Assembly: GCA_903837135.1 (NCBI GenBank) | Contig: CAILTK010000035.1 | Location: 1-64,000, forward strand | DNA length: 64,000 nt | Source: an uncultured Caulobacterales bacterium | Lineage (GTDB): Bacteria > Pseudomonadota > Alphaproteobacteria > Caulobacterales > Caulobacteraceae | Direction: 5' to 3' | Part shown: positions 61,870 through 64,000 of the stretch, piece by piece | How the letters are laid out: each line of letters begins with the position of its first letter | Numbering within the stretch: the first letter of the stretch is position 1 | The notes under the pieces: model-generated | Databases searched by the model: none | Seen by the model: the letters and a program-made list of their open reading frames with translations, nothing else | Told to the model about the DNA's origin: nothing | Position numbers and translations under genes: made by a program

Positions 61870-62885
61870 ACGACTACGACGACATCGCCGACCTTGACCC
61901 GGCGGCGGACCAGGCAGGCGCGTACCCGGCCGACCATGCAGACGCCGGGCTCGGCGATCCCGGCCCATTCGCTCCGCACGTCGATCCGGGTTCATACGGA
62001 CTGCTCGCCGTGCCCGCCGATCTGTCCGACGGATCAGCGCCGGGCCCCGACGGCGGTTTTGGCGGATTGTTCACCCCGTCCCTGTCCTCGGCGGCGTCTT
62101 CGAGCGACGGGCCCGGCCCGCTGCTGTCGTCGCCCCTCGATCCCGGGCCGCCGATCTCTCCCTTTCCCACGTCTCCGTTCGCGACGGACGACGACGACGC
62201 CGGGGTCGGGCTTCTGCAGGCGCCGCCGTCCGCGGCGCAGCCTTCGCCCCTCGACGAGAATGACGGGGACGACCTGCCTGCCGCGATCCCGGATTACCCA
62301 GCCTCCGGAAGGCGCGACCAGCCGATCGCCGAAGCATCCCTGCCGCCTGTCGCCGGTGGCCCTCAAACCGCGGCTGCGCCTGCAGGGGCGCCGCGCCGGG
62401 CATCAAGGTCGACGCTTAGCCCTGCGGGCGCGGCCTTTATCAAGAGCTGGGAGCAGGGCCCGCATGGCGGCGTAGCGAAACAGCAATACCCGTCGCCCGA
62501 AGGGGGATCGGACACCATCGGCTGGGGCCACAAGATTCAGCCGGGCGAGAACTTCACCGGCGGGCTTTCGCCGGCGGCGGCCGATCGCCTGTTCGACGCC
62601 GACTCCCTCAAGCATCAGCGCCTGGTGCAGTCGAACGTGAAGGTTCCCCTTACGCCGAACCAGTACGACGCCCTGGTTTCGCTGGCGTACAACGCGCCCG
62701 CGGCGCTCAAGAACGAGGACCACTCGACGCTGCTGAGGTTGCTGAACAAGGGCGACTACGCGGGCGCCGCGGCTCAGTTCTCGCGCTGGAATCACGTAGG
62801 GAAAAAGGTCTCGCCTGGATTGACGGCGCGGCGGGCCGGTGAAACAAACATCTTCCTAAACGGGGCCTATTCCAACCATCGCTAG
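61866..62885 (+). CDS. Virion-type lysozyme with long disordered N-terminus
   Basis: A 339-residue protein. Residues 1-180 are Asp/Pro/Ser/Gly-rich and probably disordered. The C-terminal 155 residues form a T4-type GH24 muramidase: catalytic Glu196 in K-S-W-E-Q-G, the T-I-G-W-G-H motif near 217-222, the L-T-P-N-Q-Y-D-A-L-V-S-L-A-Y-N core and the terminal R-R-A-G-E-T-N-I-F-L. The usual catalytic Asp position is replaced by Ser (Y-P-S-P). It cleaves the glycan of peptidoglycan. The long front and the place after the ejection protein suggest a virion-borne enzyme for DNA entry rather than a lysis endolysin. ATGA overlap with the preceding gene. Confidence 0.83.
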   Translation: MNDYDDIADLDPAADQAGAYPADHADAGLGDPGPFAPHVDPGSYGLLAVPADLSDGSAPGPDGGFGGLFTPSLSSAASSSDGPGPLLSSPLDPGPPISPFPTSPFATDDDDAGVGLLQAPPSAAQPSPLDENDGDDLPAAIPDYPASGRRDQPIAEASLPPVAGGPQTAAAPAGAPRRASRSTLSPAGAAFIKSWEQGPHGGVAKQQYPSPEGGSDTIGWGHKIQPGENFTGGLSPAAADRLFDADSLKHQRLVQSNVKVPLTPNQYDALVSLAYNAPAALKNEDHSTLLRLLNKGDYAGAAAQFSRWNHVGKKVSPGLTARRAGETNIFLNGAYSNHR

Positions 62886-62903
62886 CGCTTGCAGAGAGGG
62901 CCT

Positions 62904-63350
62904 ATGACTATTGGAAAGCGGAAGAGCGTCTTCCCGGGGTTGGCGCTTGCGCTTGCTTTGGCTGGAGTCTTGGCGACAGATGGCCTGGCCGCGTCGCCCA
63001 AGATCTGTACCCGGCCGATCGATGGCGAATGGACCATCGTCTCGTTTACCTCAGACGACGTCGCCGCAGTTTCTCCACAGGACGCCCGTAAGAAGGTGGG
63101 TCTGAAAGTCATCATCTCCAAAGACACCGTCACATTCCCCCCGGATACATGCCAAGTTGCTCGCGAAAAGCGAGCTTTCGCGTCGAAAGAAGATAAATCG
63201 TTGTTTCCGAGCCTTGCGTTGCATCCACTTAACATTTCTTTCGACTGCTCAAACAATGTGGATATGCAATCCTTCGATGTCGGAGAGGATTGTAATTATA
63301 TATACTCTAGCTTTGACGGCATAAATTATAAACTTAGAAGAAAAAAATAG
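62904..63350 (+). CDS. Secreted cargo protein after the virion lysozyme
   Basis: A 148-residue protein. The signal peptide is R-K-S-V-F-P-G-L-A-L-A-L-A-L-A-G-V-L with cleavage near L-A-A. The mature part is about 115 residues, with four Cys that could form two disulfides (S-P-K-I-C-T-R, D-T-C-Q-V, D-C-S-N-N, G-E-D-C-N-Y), and starts I-D-G-E-W-T-I-V-S-F, like small lipocalin- or inhibitor-type barrels. The 3-prime half is AT-rich and ends in a Lys run. GAGAGGG precedes the ATG at 62904. A periplasmic protein coded beside a virion muramidase may block incoming phages or protect peptidoglycan; this is inference. Confidence 0.7.
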   Translation: MTIGKRKSVFPGLALALALAGVLATDGLAASPKICTRPIDGEWTIVSFTSDDVAAVSPQDARKKVGLKVIISKDTVTFPPDTCQVAREKRAFASKEDKSLFPSLALHPLNISFDCSNNVDMQSFDVGEDCNYIYSSFDGINYKLRRKK

Positions 63351-63375
63351 TATAAATAGATATTCACTGGTTCCC

Positions 63376-63570
63376 GCCGGGGCTTCCCTGCAGGTTCCGG
63401 GGGCCGAGCTTCCAACTTCTCGCGGGCGCGTGTCGTCTGGACAGGTTGCAGATCTTGGTCGTGCCCCGGGTTTGGATCCGATCGGCGCGCTCAGGGACCT
63501 GGCCAACACCGCCCCCATGCGCGACGTCGCCAGCGGCGTCGTGGTCGCGGGCCGCATCGCGCCGTTGTCT
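63376..63570 (+). pseudogene. Possible remnant of a phage gene
   Basis: The 63351-63646 gap returns to high GC and one frame reads as protein-like: L-Q-V-P-G-A-E-L-P-T-S, then A-P-G-L-D-P-I-G-A-L-R-D-L-A-N-T-A-P-M-R and V-A-S-G-V-V-V-A-G-R-I-A-P-L. No good start or ribosome site is present and the frame runs out of sense after about 63570. It may be the tail of a gene cut by the AT-rich cargo insertion just upstream. This is weak evidence. Confidence 0.25.
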
Positions 63571-63646
63571 CCTCCACCCCATCGTCTCGACCCTTGTCGT
63601 CTCCAACCGTTGTGGGCCGCGGCCTTGGGCGCGGCGAGGTCTCCGC

Positions 63647-64000
63647 ATGTCGCTTCCCCTGCCGCCGCAGAGCTATTCCGCCGACGATCAGGCGCAGACG
63701 CGCTCGCAGATCGTGCAGCAGCTCCTTCAGCAGCAGGCCACGCTGCAGCACCTGAGCGCGCAGGCGGCCAGCTACCCGGTCTGGGATCTGCGCCACTATG
63801 CGGCGCTGGCGCGGATCACGCTGGGGCAGGGGAACGACCAGCCGGCCTTCGACGCCGCGCACGCGGCGATGGCGGCCAAGCCCGCGCGGGACATGCTCTA
63901 TGTCTATGTGCCGCCCGGCCGTTACGATCTCGACCAGCTCTTGATCTACAACGCCGCGGGCTTCTACTGCGACCCCGGCGCGGCGATGCTGCGGCAGAGA
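63647..64000 (+). CDS. Phage tail-spike-like protein, N-terminal fragment
   Basis: The first 118 codons of a gene that continues past the right edge. The start is the ATG at 63647 after GAGG. A Gln-rich coiled start (Q-T-R-S-Q-I-V-Q-Q-L-L-Q-Q-Q-A-T-L-Q) is followed by N-D-Q-P-A-F-D-A-A-H-A-A-M and L-Y-V-Y-V-P-P-G-R-Y-D-L-D-Q-L-L-I, the common entry to a right-handed beta-helix (pectate-lyase-like) tail spike. It probably binds or degrades a surface polysaccharide. Confidence 0.7.
   Translation, partial: MSLPLPPQSYSADDQAQTRSQIVQQLLQQQATLQHLSAQAASYPVWDLRHYAALARITLGQGNDQPAFDAAHAAMAAKPARDMLYVYVPPGRYDLDQLLIYNAAGFYCDPGAAMLRQR

Larger units (their letters stand above)
44747..64000 (+). mobile_element. 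Prophage structural region (short-tailed phage type), right end not reached
   Basis: From the small terminase at 44747 to the window end the plus strand carries a phage morphogenesis operon: terminase pair, portal, scaffold, capsid, adaptor, tail fibre and spike, ejection protein and virion lysozyme. A tape measure and tail sheath are absent, which suits a podovirus. No integrase, excisionase, repressor or attachment repeat was found, so the left boundary (somewhere in 44576-44746) is inferred only from gene content. AT-richer insertions and antisense genes look like cargo. Whether the element is intact cannot be judged from this window. Confidence 0.8.

Noticed and set aside
63339-63350. A seven-A slippery run at the end of the secreted cargo gene as a programmed frameshift into the downstream frame.
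   Set aside because: A -1 shift meets a stop within three codons and only a +1 shift would enter the protein-like frame; no stimulating structure is evident.
44747-64000. Gene transfer agent instead of prophage.
   Set aside because: The capsid, portal and terminase types and the tail order differ from the HK97-like, siphovirus-type GTA cluster of alphaproteobacteria.

Overview
The window reads as chromosomal DNA of a high-GC alphaproteobacterium, most likely a member of the Caulobacterales close to Phenylobacterium or Caulobacter. This is an inference from gene content: TonB-dependent receptors next to catabolic genes, a NodT-type outer-membrane efflux lipoprotein, a soluble PAS-containing chemotaxis receptor and strong GC bias with many GTG/TTG starts. 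No rRNA, tRNA, CRISPR array, transposase or replication origin was seen. The two ends cut genes: a Tat-signal protein on the left and a phage tail-spike-like protein on the right.

Chromosomal part, about 1 to 44.6 kb. (a) 0.1-4.8 kb: a sugar-acid locus with a divergent FadR-type GntR repressor, D-mannonate dehydratase and a TonB receptor, with a near-perfect GntR operator between the divergent genes. (b) 4.9-8.4 kb: an NTF2-like secreted protein, an SDR-fold protein without the usual catalytic Tyr/Lys, a small unknown protein and a soluble double-PAS chemoreceptor. (c) 9.0-12.5 kb: a PLP decarboxylase, a 58-residue lipoprotein, an amino-acid permease and YbaK; the first three overlap at GTGA junctions. 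(d) 13-18 kb: small unknowns, a FabG-like reductase and a large propeller-containing hybrid histidine kinase. (e) 18.0-25.2 kb: a divergent CsoR/DmeR-type metal sensor and a tightly coupled adaptor, RND pump and outer-membrane factor, with a Rieske oxygenase overlapping the end. (f) 25.4-29.1 kb: a feruloyl-CoA-synthase-like ligase, a GST with an extra C-terminal domain and a 3-hydroxyisobutyrate-dehydrogenase-like enzyme. (g) 29-35.4 kb: secreted proteins, an M28 peptidase, a GNAT enzyme, and a TonB receptor coupled to a class A acid phosphatase. (h) 36-44.6 kb: an EamA protein, a two-component system, a methyltransferase, a lipoprotein phosphoesterase divergent from a YncE-like propeller with a clear promoter and operator, a DedA protein, a repeat-containing membrane protein and a beta-barrel-like outer-membrane protein.

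Prophage part, about 44.7 kb to beyond 64 kb. Genes on the plus strand follow a short-tailed (podovirus-like) order: small and large terminase, portal, scaffold, major capsid protein, small head-completion genes, adaptor, SGNH-hydrolase tail protein, collar fibre, large tail protein, ejection-type protein, virion lysozyme and a tail spike. No integrase, repressor or tape measure lies in the window. Three blocks look like cargo. The first, at 48.5-50.1 kb, is visibly AT-richer, has its own promoter, and carries a Ser/Pro-rich protein with a four-cysteine C-terminus facing an unknown gene. The second, at 51.2-52.1 kb, holds a DUF1003 gene and a small secreted Gly/Ala-rich gene, both antisense and followed by a terminator. 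The third, at 62.9-63.35 kb, is a secreted protein directly after the virion lysozyme.

The best candidates for something undescribed are the 48.5-50.1 kb cargo pair (possible toxin and partner), the secreted protein at 62.9 kb (possible superinfection exclusion), the decarboxylase-lipoprotein-permease operon, and the metal-efflux operon that includes a Rieske oxygenase.
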